Shown here: positions 1-8,110 of the stretch, one piece after another | Numbering within the stretch: the first letter of the stretch is position 1 | Layout: every line of letters begins with the position of its first letter | Assembly: GCA_002887195.1 (NCBI GenBank) | Contig: PJAB01001294.1 | Coordinates: 1 to 15,609, forward strand | Length of the DNA: 15,609 bases | Reading direction: 5' to 3' | Source of the DNA: Chrysochromulina parva | Lineage: Eukaryota > Haptophyta > Prymnesiales > Chrysochromulinaceae | Position numbers and translations under genes: made by a program | The notes under the pieces: generated by a model | The model's database searches: none | Told to the model about the DNA's origin: nothing | The model's input: only the letters and a program-made list of their open reading frames with translations

Positions 1-175
1 CCGACGGGAGCTTCTCGAGATTCTCATCAGCGGCAATCAGTGGCAATCAGTGGCAATCAGCGGCGCAATCACCTCTGCCGCCGACGGGAGCTTCTCGAGA
101 TTCTCATCAGCGGCAATCAGCGGCAATCAACGGCGCAATCACCTCTGCCGCCGACGGGAGCTTCTCGAGATTCTC
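1..175 (-). repeat. Tandem triplication of exon 5 with intron sequence
   Basis: The 33-bp exon 143-175 (minus strand, ENLEKLPSAAE) recurs exactly at 73-105, and its first 25 bases recur at 1-25. Spacing is 70 and 80 bp, and the spacers are decamer repeats. Only the 143-175 copy has the upstream CCTCCGCAG acceptor. The 73-105 copy keeps its GTGATT donor but is preceded by GCTGAT; an AG three bases inside it would still give an in-frame 30-nt exon. The 36-37 nt spacers are short for introns, so the extra copies are probably intronic debris or alternative exons. Confidence 0.75.
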
Positions 176-2848
176 CTGCGGAGGTGCGGGGTGCACACTC
201 AGAGGCCGTCAGTGGCAGTCAGTGGCGCAAGCAGCGTCATAATCAGTGGCAATCAGTGATGCAACCAGTGACCATCAGTGGCAATCAGTGACGCAATCAG
301 TGGCAATCAGTGACGCGATCAGTGGCAATCGGAGACGCAACCAGTGGCAATGACCTGGGCGACGTAGCGCACGCCACGCGGGCCTCCAAGCAGAGAATAG
401 CAGTCGCCATCATCGGGCACCATCCGGTAGAAGGGCTGCGATGGCCCTGAAGGGAGGCCGACGACCCCATCCCACTTGGAGACGTCGATCTGAGGACGCG
501 CGTCCCAGCCAAAGACGACGGCGCGGAATCCGAACTTGCGATGGCGGAGTACCTGATGAAGGAGGCAATCAGACGCACTCAGGTGCAATCTCCCAAGGGG
601 CGGCGCACCTGACGAGGCAGGCACACCGAGGCAATCAGAGGCACTCAGAGAGGCCCTCAGATGAAAGCAGCGGCCCTCAGCGGCCCTCACGCCCGTACTA
701 GATGAGGGAAGCAATCAGTTGCAATCAGTTGCAATCAGTTGCAATCAGTTGCAATCAGTTGCAATCAGTTGCAATCAGTTGCAATCAGCGGCCCGTACCT
801 GGCCCACATGGAACTGGATGCCCTCGCGGCCCGACTTGGCCTCGCGCTCGGCGAGGTTGGTCGCGAGATATTCCTCGATCTGGCCCACGTGCCTGATGAG
901 GGAGGCCATCAGTTGCCATCAGCTGCCATTCGGTGCCATCAGTTGCCATCAGCTGCCATTCGGTGCCATCAGTTGCCATTCGGTGCCATCAGCTGCCATC
1001 AGTTGCCATCAGCTGCCATCAGCTGCCATTCGGTGCCATTCAATGCCATTCGGTGCCAGCAGTTGCCAGCAGCTGCCATCAGCTGCCATCAGCTGCCATC
1101 AGGTTGCCATCAGTTGCCATCCGTTGCCATCGATCTTTCTCGATCTGGTCCACGTGCCTGATGGCGCGGTACGTGGCACTGAGCGCCGCCCTCGAGGCCA
1201 TTGCAACGTCGGGCGCCGTGCCGGGCGCGGCGGCGGCGAGGCGGAGTGTGGCGTTCACGGCGCTGCGATGGGCGTTCACGGCGCTGCGATGGGCGTTCAC
1301 GGCCGCGGCGGCCTCATCTGCGCCCGACACAGCGCCGTCCTCGTCCTCGACGTCGTCGTCCTCCTCCTCGTGTCCCTGCTCGGCATCCATTGCCAAGGTT
1401 GCCGGGGCGCCGTGCTGGGCGCTCGCCGCCGGAGCCAACGGCCCTCCGACCGCGCCAGACGCCGCGCCGTGCCGAGCACTTGCATGCGCCGCGCCCTCGT
1501 GCATCGCAATCCCTGCAAGCGTCATCGCCGCCTCGGCTTGCATGCACGAGCGCACGGCGCGCCGCGAGAGCGCGCGCACGTCGCGCAGCATGCTGCGGCT
1601 TGGCCCGATGCGGCGGGCAGGGGCGGCGCTCGACACGACGCCCTCGCCGAGCAGCTCACGGGGGGAGGCGGTGGCGCCCGGGACGGCGCCCGCTCCGCTC
1701 GGGTGCAGCAACTCGATCCCGCCGGCCTGCTCGCGCTGCGTGGAGCGGACGAGCGCTGTGTTGAGCGCATCCACGGCGTCGGCGGGAGAGCGGGCAGAGG
1801 CCACCGCAGAGGCCAGGGTTGCAGCAGCAGACGCCGCCGCTGCGCTCTCCGCCGATGCCGCCGATGCCGCCGCCGCCGCCGCCGCCGCCGCCAGCCGCCG
1901 CCTCGCGAGTTCCGTGGCTTCCCGTTCGGTGGCCGCGAGCACGAAGGCACCCATGCCGGCGGAGACGCTCGAGAACGAGGCGAGCAGCGGCGCCACCTGA
2001 TGAGGGACGCACTCAGCGGCAATCAGCATGCAATCAGCATGCAATCAGCATGCAATCAGCATGCAATCAGGGTTGGGCGTGGGGCGAGGGCTGGGAGCCG
2101 GCTGAGGCGGAGCAGCGGGCGGTACCTGCCGCAGCAGCGCCGCCAGCGGTGGCTCGTGTCTGGAAGGCTCGAGCTCGCTCCCCGGATAGGAGAATGCGAG
2201 CTGATCGGAGGGCACGAAGCGGCCGTGCGTGCCATCAAAGGCTGGGAAGATGGCCGCGGACAGGCTCGGGTGCATGATGCGTCGATGCGAGAGCGGCACT
2301 GGCTCGAGATTCTCCTGGGCGACGTATCGAACATCACGTGGGCCACCGAGGTGCTCGATGCAGTCGGCGAGGTCGGGGAGCATCTTGTAAAAGGGCTGCT
2401 CGGTGCCGCTCGGCAGGTTCTGCACGCCGTCCCACGAGGAGACATCCACCGCGGGCCGCCGGTCCCAGCCGATCACGACGGCGCGGAAGCCGAAGACCTT
2501 GTGTCTCAGAACTTCGCCGATCTGGTAGTGGATGCCTCGCCTGTCGGCCTTGTCCACGCGGCGCTTGACCGTCTCCTCGCACTCGCTGTGCAGCTCGCCG
2601 AGCGCGCGGAGGGCTTGGAACGCGCCGTCCAGGGTGCCTCCCTCGTCGCGCCACGCCGCGCGCAGCAGCGCCTGCAAGCCACGCTGGTCCGTGGGCTTGA
2701 GCCGTCGCGCGAGCGCGCTCACATTGTCAGGGAGATTTCCGAGGGGCACCGTGAAGCGCGAGTGGCGGACGGCCGGTGCCATCGTCGAGCGCCACATCGC
2801 GCGGTAGAGACTGAGCGTCACCGAGCGCTCTGCGGCTGGGGTCGCCAT
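1..2848 (-). CDS. LYR-like, double YccV/HspQ-domain protein, multi-exon, 3' end off window
   Basis: Exons read from splice sites and frame: 2848-2126, 1996-1173, 892-799, 552-355, 175-143, continuing past base 1. Every junction has AG|GT-type borders and keeps the frame. About 624 residues are visible. Residues 12-20 contain an LYR-like motif (L14 Y15 R16). Residues 106-182 form a YccV/hemimethylated-DNA-binding-like domain (GEVLRHKVFGFRAVVIGWD ... QPFY ... VRYVAQENLEPV). About 242-515 is alanine-rich low complexity with an acidic run. About 539-618 is a second YccV domain (VGQVLRHRKFGFRAVVFGWD ... VRYVAQENLE), split over three exons, while the first is uninterrupted. Family knowledge: YccV domains occur in HspQ, FBXO21 and the chloroplast Clp adaptor ClpF, usually once; a protease-adaptor or substrate-binding role is inference. 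Domain calls are firm, the LYR call is weak. Exon 2 may instead end at 1158 with a GC donor, also in frame. Confidence 0.8.
176..354 (-). repeat. Intron 4 of the double-YccV gene, degenerate decamers
   Basis: Minus strand GCCCAG|GTCATTGCC to CCTCCGCAG|GAGAAT. It joins VRYVAQ to ENLEKLPSAAE, exactly the continuation seen without an intron in the first YccV domain of the same protein, which strongly supports the junction. The body is irregular CTGATTGCCA and CTGATTGCGT units. Confidence 0.85.
553..798 (-). repeat. Intron 3 of the double-YccV gene, perfect decamer array
   Basis: Starts CAG|GTACGGGCCGCTG and ends GCCTCCTTCATCAG|GTACTC on the minus strand, phase 0. Positions 711-780 hold seven identical decamers (sense CTGATTGCAA) and 781-788 a partial eighth. 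A second copy of the intron-end element lies inside at 698-718 (ending ATCTAG). It is followed on the sense strand by a copy of the intron start (TACGGGCGTGAGGGCC), as if two introns were joined head to tail. Confidence 0.8.
893..1172 (-). repeat. Intron 2 of the double-YccV gene, decamer array plus exon-head duplication
   Basis: Canonical reading: GCCAC|GTACCG at 1172 to TCATCAG at 893, joining a phase-2 codon in frame. The body is about 23 degenerate decamers, sense CTGATGGCAR mixed with CGAATGGCAC. The first part of the intron (1132-1163) copies 867-898, the acceptor and first bases of exon 3, at 29 of 32 positions. Because of that copy a GC-AG reading (exon 2 ending at 1158) also stays in frame. 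Confidence 0.75.
1851..1912 (-). repeat. GCC/GGC triplet run coding for polyalanine
   Basis: A nearly pure GCC tract in exon 2 of the double-YccV gene encodes an alanine stretch in the linker between the two YccV domains. A second small in-frame repeat in the same exon is a 21-bp unit at 1259-1279 and 1280-1300 (NAHRSAV twice). Both suggest a flexible, fast-changing linker. Confidence 0.8.
1997..2125 (-). repeat. Intron 1 of the double-YccV gene, 11-bp repeats
   Basis: On the minus strand the intron starts CAG|GTACCGCCCGCTG and ends GCGTCCCTCATCAG|GTGGCG. Its middle (about 2019-2070) is four to five copies of an 11-bp unit, sense CTGATTGCATG. Phase 0 on both sides: codon 241 is CAG and the next exon continues VAPLLAS. 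It is 129 nt long and its 3' end matches those of introns 2 and 3. Confidence 0.8.
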
Positions 2849-3000
2849 TCGAGAAAAAAGTCAAACTCTTTCATATGAAAACACACAACACGTAAGCAGC
2901 ACACAGCGTGTAAAAATTCCACACCCATCGTGGTGAGCCGCACATTGTACATGTTCCGGAAGCGTCCATTTTTGGGAGCGACGAAACTGCATCGGTGCCG
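2849..3000. promoter_or_regulatory. Divergent promoter between double-YccV gene and aldo-keto reductase
   Basis: These 152 bp separate two divergent start codons. They hold a perfect 12-bp palindrome (TTTCATATGAAA, 2869-2880) and an AAGTCAA box (2858-2864) directly upstream of the minus-strand ATG. Both motifs recur upstream of other genes here (14356-14367; 13141-13157 and 14438-14497). A T-rich stretch precedes the minus-strand ATG. Promoter function is inferred from position. Confidence 0.5.
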
Positions 3001-3930
3001 ATGGATGTACCCTCTGGCACCGCCACCGCCTGCAATGCGGCCGCGCCAACACTCAACGCTAGCAGCACCTTCTCGCTGCGCGAGGGCGGCGAGATGCCCA
3101 TCGTCGGCTTGGGAGGAGGCATCTTTCAGGACGCCGAAAGCGCCTTCGCATCCGCCCTCGAGGTGGGGTACCGCCTGATAGACACAGCTCCCAAGTACGG
3201 CGAGTCTGAGGCCGCGCTAGGCCGCGCGTGGACGACCAGCGGCGTGCCACGGTCGGAGCTCTTCCTGACATCCAAGGTCGGAAACGTCGGCTACGCGGCC
3301 GCGCTGCAATCGCTCGAAGCGAGCCTCGCCAAGCTTCAGACGACATACCTGGATCTGCTGCTCATGCACTCAGCGGTGCACCAGCCCGTCGCCAAGCAGC
3401 CGCGCTCCAGGCTCCACGCTGAGAACAGGCTGGCCACGTGGAAGGCGCTGCTCGAGGCGCGCGCCGCGGGCAAGGTGAGGGCGATAGGCGTGTGCAATCA
3501 CTCTCCGCGGCAGATTTCGCAGTATGTGCCACTGCCAGCCGTGTGGCAGCTCGAGTACCACGCGCTTCGTCAGCATCCCGCGTGGCTGCAGTACGCCCGC
3601 GAGAAGGGCATCGCTCTGCAGGCGTACGGCGGCGGCGGCGGCGGCTGGCAGCTGTGGAAGAAGGACCCAAATTTGGACTTGCTCGGCCGAGCGCCCATTA
3701 CGGCGGCCGCGAAAGCGCACGCACGCTCGCCGCACCAGATCTCACTGCGCTGGCAGATCGAGCAGGGCCTCTGCATCATCCCCAAGGCCGCCACGCGTGC
3801 GCACCAGATCGAGAATCGAATCCTGTTTGACTTTGCTCTTAGTGAATCGGAGGCCGAGGCGATCGGCGCGCTGCGCAGCGAGGGGCCTCTGTCGCTGTAC
3901 GGGTTTCGGGATCCCGATGAGTACCTGTGA
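3001..3930 (+). CDS. Aldo-keto reductase
   Basis: Intronless, 309 aa, a normal length for the family. It should reduce aldehydes or ketones with NADPH; the substrate cannot be told. The catalytic tetrad is present: D61 (YRLIDTA), Y66 (PKYGES), K92 (TSK) and H123 (LLMHS). Further family signatures are the N-terminal MPIVGLGGG strand, IGVCNHS (about 162-168), QLEYHA (about 183-188) and the cofactor-binding IPKAATRAHQIEN near 260-272. The start is the first in-frame ATG; the one just upstream in frame is only a GTG. The first 30 residues precede the barrel and do not form a clear signal peptide. A poly-glycine insert (about 210-215) sits where a loop is expected. It shares its upstream spacer with the divergent double-YccV gene and lies 109 bp before the next gene. 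Confidence 0.93.
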   Translation: MDVPSGTATACNAAAPTLNASSTFSLREGGEMPIVGLGGGIFQDAESAFASALEVGYRLIDTAPKYGESEAALGRAWTTSGVPRSELFLTSKVGNVGYAAALQSLEASLAKLQTTYLDLLLMHSAVHQPVAKQPRSRLHAENRLATWKALLEARAAGKVRAIGVCNHSPRQISQYVPLPAVWQLEYHALRQHPAWLQYAREKGIALQAYGGGGGGWQLWKKDPNLDLLGRAPITAAAKAHARSPHQISLRWQIEQGLCIIPKAATRAHQIENRILFDFALSESEAEAIGALRSEGPLSLYGFRDPDEYL

Positions 3931-4039
3931 CAGATCGGATCTCGCTTGAAGAAAAGGGGTTTGAGATTAAAAGGGAGAACTACACGTGTTCACAACGCAC
4001 TCCAAATTTCATGCGACAATCGCTGTCCGCGCCACAGCC

Positions 4040-5023
4040 ATGCCGATGATCAAATACGTGCAGAATCGCAGCAACTTGACATGTGCGATCGGCCATCGAC
4101 GAGTGGCCTTTGACACCCCCGACATCCTGTACCGCACCTATTGCAACTTGTCGGCCAGCCGGTGCATCTGCAGCGAAGGCTGCGGCTCCTCGTGGCTTTG
4201 TAGGCCGTCGGAATTGTGTAACACGCCGTCGCCGCCTAATGTGAGCGCCGACGACCGGCCGCTGCCACCGCGTGTCGCGCTGCTGCTCTTCTTGATGTAC
4301 AACAGGTCGCTCGTCCGCACCAAGTTCCAGCACAAGCCGTGGTTGGCGTACGACCGCGAGTTTAATCGCATCAGCTGGTTCATCCGTTCGGCGGGCAAGG
4401 TGAAGACGCGGCTGCCGTTGCACGTGATCGTCGGGCCGGAGCGCGACTTAAGCAAGGAGCGCAAACTCATCCAGGAAGGGCACCGGCACAAGGTCAACGT
4501 GAGCGTGACCGAGGGACCGTTTGTAGTGCCCCCATTGTGGGCCAACCGCTACCACCGATTGACGTTTGGCAAGATTGGTGCGCTCGCGCTGACGCAGTTC
4601 GACAAGGTGTTCGTGTTCGACAACGACATGGCGCTCGCCCACAATATCGACCACCTCGCATTCGTGCAGACGCCCTCTGCTGTGTGGCATACCTCGATGG
4701 CTCGATGGCAGTGGCGACATAATGAGTCTTGCGCGGTGACCACGGGACTGCTCGGGCTGACGCCGTCGGCTGCGGAGTTTGGGCGGGCGCTGAGGCATCT
4801 GTACTCGATGTCCAACAAGTCCACGTACGACGGCGGCGACCAGGAGTTTTGGCGCCTCTTTTACACTTGGTATGAGCTGCCGCTTCGATACCAGGCGCAC
4901 CAAGCACTCAACATGCCCGCGCGAGATTGGCACGAGATCCGCGTGATCCATTCCATCTCGGCGCTGCGCGAGGTGAATAGGATACCGAAGGACATGCGCC
5001 ACCTCATCAAGTACTATTACTGA
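4040..5023 (+). CDS. GT8-like glycosyltransferase
   Basis: Intronless, 327 aa from the first in-frame ATG. It resembles glycogenin/GT8-type transferases, which move a sugar from a nucleotide-sugar onto an acceptor using a metal held by a DxD motif. Visible features: a first Rossmann strand (RVALLLFLMYN, about 78-88); LPLHVIVGP; the core FGKIGALALTQFDKVFVFDNDM with DND at 194-196; VTTGLLGL (about 233-240); GGDQEFW near 265-271; and a C-terminal VIHSIS. The first 60 residues hold seven cysteines, suggesting disulfides and a lumenal protein. No signal anchor is seen at this start; translation stays open upstream to a GTG at 3986, but no ATG lies there. A missing 5' exon is possible, though only 109 bp separate it from the preceding stop. 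Donor and acceptor are unknown. Confidence 0.8.
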   Translation: MPMIKYVQNRSNLTCAIGHRRVAFDTPDILYRTYCNLSASRCICSEGCGSSWLCRPSELCNTPSPPNVSADDRPLPPRVALLLFLMYNRSLVRTKFQHKPWLAYDREFNRISWFIRSAGKVKTRLPLHVIVGPERDLSKERKLIQEGHRHKVNVSVTEGPFVVPPLWANRYHRLTFGKIGALALTQFDKVFVFDNDMALAHNIDHLAFVQTPSAVWHTSMARWQWRHNESCAVTTGLLGLTPSAAEFGRALRHLYSMSNKSTYDGGDQEFWRLFYTWYELPLRYQAHQALNMPARDWHEIRVIHSISALREVNRIPKDMRHLIKYYY

Positions 5024-5417
5024 CTGGGCTAGCGAGTGGCTCATGGATGGTGCCGTAAGGTGCCCGTTACGCAATGCCGTTACGGCGCTTGATTGGCAGT
5101 CTCGACAGACAGGGCACTGGCCACTGTTGCGTTGCCGACGCCTGCGATGACCCGAGACACGACGAAACGACCTGTGGGCTTACAGGTGTTTTTCCTTGGT
5201 GTTCAACACTTACCCTAAATAAGTAATGACAGCGGTCTGACACCGATCTCGCCGCCAAATTCACACTAAGTTTTGAAGGATGTAGTACTGACAACGAGTG
5301 TGTGTCCCGTGTGTGTCCCGGCTCCCCCCGGAGTCTTTTTACCGGTACTGACAACGAGGAACTCTCCTTCTCGTCCTTCACGGACGTTACATATAGTAGA
5401 CACATTGTCACATTCTG
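5024..5417. other. Intergenic spacer with promoter-like repeats
   Basis: No gene is seen. A short palindrome GCCGTTACGGC (5076-5086) follows the glycosyltransferase stop by about 50 bp. The element TACTGACAACGAG occurs at 5286-5298 and 5345-5357. Between them lies GTGTGTCCCGGCTCCC (5311-5326) followed by GTCTTTTT. The same 16-mer, again with a downstream GTCTTTTT, lies before the PAP/fibrillin gene (13192-13207), so a promoter element for the gene starting at 5418 is plausible. Confidence 0.5.
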
Positions 5418-6742
5418 ATGTTGCCTGGCGAGGAGGACGTTGCGCCTCGCCAGCGCCGCAAGTGGGTGATCGGCACGCCGACGCACGTGCTCCCCACTGA
5501 AAGTGGGGACTATGTGCTACTCACCCGGCCGCGGCTTACGCCTCCACCTGGATCGCCACAACTGACTCCGATCCAGCCACCACCCTTGAGAGGGCGGCCC
5601 AACCAGTTGTTTTCGCCGCCTGTGGATTGGGAGCGATTGGAGTCGCGCTTGCAGCCGCTGGCTGCGCTCAATAAGGCACCGGTGGGTGCGTCCAAACCGG
5701 ACCTGTGCGTGCAGTCCAGCGGCATGCGGCTCACAGCGGCGAGGTGTGCAAGCGAGGTTGTGCAGCCACGCCGCCGAATGGAAGCGTGATGCGCATGCGA
5801 CGTGCACGCACGCGCGCGAGAGGAGGTCCAGCTTGCCGCAGCGCTCCGCGAGAGCGAGCGACTCGCGGTGGCGCACCGGGCGGCGCCTCTCACCGCTGCC
5901 GAGGAGGCGGCGTCGCTCGAGGTAGCGGTGCGAGCGAGCTTGCAGCTTGGACGACGCGGCGGCGCCGAACTCGTCGGCAGTGCACGCCGCGTACGCATCG
6001 CAGTTGATTGCAGAGATGGAGCCGAGCTCTCGGTGGCTGCGGGCCGAAGGTCTTCGTCGGAGGAATCGAGTGAGGCGACAAGGAGCGGTGAGGACGCGCC
6101 AGGCAACGAAGCAGTGCCAGGCAGTCAAGCGGCGCCAGGCGAGGCGGCGGAGGCAGGGCACCTAGCGGGGGCAGGGCACACAGCGGCGGCGCTCGAAGCT
6201 GTTTGCGCGAGCGCCGCGGCGCGTGCACGATAATCGCTCAGTACGGCGCGTCGCACGAAGGCGGCTGTGGAAGAGTGCTCAGTACGGCGCGTTACGCGAA
6301 GGCGACTGTGGAAGAGCGCTCAGTACGGCGCGTCGCACGAAGGCGGTTGTGGAAGAGCGCTCAGTACGGCGCGTTGCGCGAAGGTGGCTGTGGAAGAGCG
6401 CTCAGTACGGCGCGTCGCACGAAGGCGGCTGTGGAAGAGCGACAGCTCGTCGCCGCCATCGAAGCCAGTCTGGCGTCGCGCGCGTCGTGGCGGGGCACCG
6501 CGGACTCGGACGGGCGTTACACTCGCGAGGTCACGCGGCTCGCATGCATGCAGGCGGAGGCAGCCACATGGGCATGCACAGGGGCACCCGCCAGCCATGT
6601 CGCCATCTCGAGGTACGGCGCTCAGCACGGCGCGCGTGGATCCCGCGTGGTGGCGCCGGCGCGGGAAGCGCCCTCGGCGCGCGGGCGATTGGACGTGCCA
6701 TTGCCTATTGCACGTCGCATTCTCGAGACCTCTGTCGCCTGA
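5418..6742 (+). CDS. Probable ubiquitin-binding protein with three UIMs, intron-containing, model tentative
   Basis: Exon 1 is likely 5418-5756 (113 aa, proline-rich, starting MLPGEEDVAPRQ). A 66-nt intron (GAG|GTTGTG to GCGAGAG|GAGGTC) would join it in frame to EVQLAAALRES. Three ubiquitin-interacting motifs follow: EEVQLAAALRESERL (5820-5864 before splicing), EEAASLEVAVRASLQL (5901-5948) and EERQLVAAIEASLAS (6434-6478). Each shows the hallmark hydrophobic-xx-Ala-xxx-Ser spacing after acidic residues. Motifs 1 and 2 are in one frame and motif 3 in another, so at least one more intron or a frame change lies between; the 41-bp array sits there. The reading ends at TGA 6740-6742. UIMs bind ubiquitin on modified proteins; no catalytic domain is visible. 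The UIM calls are good, the exon structure is inference. Confidence 0.45.
6241..6445 (+). repeat. 41-bp tandem repeat, five copies
   Basis: Copies start at 6241, 6282, 6323, 6364 and 6405. Odd copies read TCGCACGAAG and even copies TTRCGCGAAG, giving an 82-bp higher-order pattern. The unit is not a multiple of three, yet all three forward frames stay open. Each unit ends in GAGCGCTCAG or a variant, and the last (GAGCGACAG) runs straight into the third UIM. The array therefore also looks like repeated copies of a splice acceptor plus the start of the next exon. Whether it is translated is unresolved. Confidence 0.85.
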
Positions 6743-7240
6743 TCGCTGATGAGGGAGAGCACTAGTGACTAGATGACCCTGCCAGGGTCTTCGGTTTGGG
6801 AACCGGTCGCGCCCCGCGCGGGCGCGGGCCCGCCCCCGGTACCGCGCGCAGTATAAATCTAAAAAACCGTAAAAGAAAAAACCGGTAAGCGGTAGGCGCG
6901 GCGGCGAGAAATCATAACATCATGCCCTCCCAGCACTGGCCGACTGTGGGGAACGCAATCGGACAACGCGACAGAAACTGATGGTATGCGGCATGAGATC
7001 GGGCATGAGACACGAGACCAGCTTTCAATATCCACACGACGAATCATATCCCCCCCGAACGAAATCCAATCACTGCGAACTTGCATCGTTCTCCGGCTGG
7101 TGCCTCGCGCCGCCTTCCACGATCGGCTTCCACATGCATGCACAAGATAAGTCCAGTTCTTAGTTCCGTACCCCGTGCTGTGGGCTGGGCAGCGGAGCCA
7201 CCAGAGGTGCACGTGCCAAGTCCCAAGACCCTGCCAGGCT
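6743..7240. other. Convergent 3' spacer with hairpins
   Basis: No gene is seen between two converging stop codons; the ORFs here are shadows. A 7-bp hairpin GACCCTG-C-CAGGGTC lies at 6775-6789, a second (CGGTT-TGGG-AACCG) at 6792-6805, then a very GC-rich self-complementary tract to about 6850 and an A-rich run to about 6885. GACCCTGCCAGG recurs at 7227-7238, next to the stop of the minus-strand gene, so both converging genes have this element in the 3' flank. A reverse-complement copy of the intron-end element (CTGATGAGGGAG, 6746-6757) also occurs here without a recognisable exon. Confidence 0.5.
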
Positions 7241-8110
7241 TTAGACGATGTACGTCTTCGTGGAGGGCGGCGACTTGGTCTCATATTGCAAGCGCTGGAC
7301 CTGGCCAGGCATCCGCTGCCTAAAGTGGCGCTTGAGGCGCTCGAGGAGCTTTTCTGAGCGCTGCTCGAAGGCACGGCTCAGCACGATCACGACCGTCGAA
7401 GCAGGTCCTCCAGGCCCCCCGACCAGCCGCACCTCCGCAAACATGTCGCGAGCTTGGCCCCATTGCGACGGCGAGACGTTGCAGTACTCGCAAATGGCTT
7501 TGGCGTAGTCGCTCGCCGCAAACTCCTGCAGCACTGCGTACACGGACTCCATCTCTGATGAGCCGCCATGCACTCTGGTCTCCCCCTGGTCGCCCGGGTG
7601 GTTCGTGATCGATGCCTCGGGCGCGTATGCGGAATCTGAAGCGCCCACTCCCGCCCGCAATCGGCTGCGCTGGGAGGCCATGAGCTGCTCGCGTACCGAC
7701 AGCCCTCGCGCTGGGACTTGCTGGGGCGGCGGCCTGGCAAACTGCTGCGGCGGCATGGCCTGCTGGGGCGGCGGCCTGGCAAACTGCTGCGGTGGCATGG
7801 CTTGTGGAGGCGGCGGCCTGGCAAACTGCTGCTGCGGCATCGAGCTCCGCGGAGGCGCGGTCACTAAAGGTGAGGCGTCTCGCGTTGGGGCAGCGTGCTG
7901 AGGGGCCATGGACGCGCCGCTTCTTGCTGCTCGAGCAGCAGCCCTGCTAGCAGCAGAGTCTGCGGAGTACCGTTGCTGCAGTATGGGATATGCCCGTGCT
8001 TGCGCTGTAGTGGTGGTCGAGCAGCTCACACTTGACTGGAAGGCCGAGGCGCAACCAGCCTGCAGCAGAGCGGCAGCGACGGCGAGCACCATCTGCAATG
8101 ACCGTACCAT
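7241..8110 (-). CDS. Plastid-targeted protein of unknown function with ASAF leader
   Basis: Single exon, 289 aa. The ATG at 8110 is chosen over one 16 codons upstream because it puts a clean signal peptide at the start: hydrophobic residues 5-18, then C20-ASAF-QSS. ASAF with Phe after the cleavage site is the bipartite plastid leader of algae with secondary red plastids, followed here by a Ser/Thr/Ala-rich transit-like stretch. Residues 93-130 hold three 14-residue repeats (PPQQFARPPPQQAM type). The C-terminal 185-270 looks like a folded domain (YAVLQEFAASDYAKAICEYC, then a strand STVVIVLSRAFEQR and a basic helix). I do not recognise that domain. The ATG context GCACGATCACATG resembles that of the PAP/fibrillin gene. 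Confidence 0.75.
   Translation of the reverse strand: MVRSLQMVLAVAAALLQAGCASAFQSSVSCSTTTTAQARAYPILQQRYSADSAASRAAARAARSGASMAPQHAAPTRDASPLVTAPPRSSMPQQQFARPPPPQAMPPQQFARPPPQQAMPPQQFARPPPQQVPARGLSVREQLMASQRSRLRAGVGASDSAYAPEASITNHPGDQGETRVHGGSSEMESVYAVLQEFAASDYAKAICEYCNVSPSQWGQARDMFAEVRLVGGPGGPASTVVIVLSRAFEQRSEKLLERLKRHFRQRMPGQVQRLQYETKSPPSTKTYIV

Noticed and set aside
711..1130. CRISPR-like array
   Set aside because: Units are contiguous 10-bp tandem repeats without unique spacers, in a eukaryotic gene context.
719..2878. A 719-residue plus-strand ORF across the double-YccV gene
   Set aside because: It is antisense to well-supported exons. The decamer units have no stop codon on the plus strand in any frame, so the arrays stay open by chance of composition; the translation is arginine-rich or SVAISCNQ-type repeats.
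3986..4039. Upstream extension of the glycosyltransferase from position 3986
   Set aside because: The first codon there is GTG; nuclear genes of eukaryotes start at ATG, so the ATG at 4040 is preferred. The same reasoning moves the reductase start from 2995 to 3001 and the PAP/fibrillin start to 13272.
4448..5074. Minus-strand ORF opposite the glycosyltransferase
   Set aside because: The plus strand shows the DND and GDQEFW motifs in a continuous frame; the minus frame is a shadow.
5510..6161. Minus-strand ORFs of about 200 residues opposite the UIM gene
   Set aside because: They are arginine/serine-rich with no recognisable motif, while the plus strand carries three UIM motifs with correct spacing.
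6775..6850. Possible tRNA or other small RNA gene from the stacked hairpins
   Set aside because: No T-loop consensus, anticodon arm or acceptor stem could be folded; the hairpins are short and the rest is a simple GC-rich tract.
6859..7374. A 171-residue minus-strand ORF overlapping the end of the plastid-protein gene
   Set aside because: It overlaps supported coding sequence in another frame, starts inside it and has no protein-like pattern.
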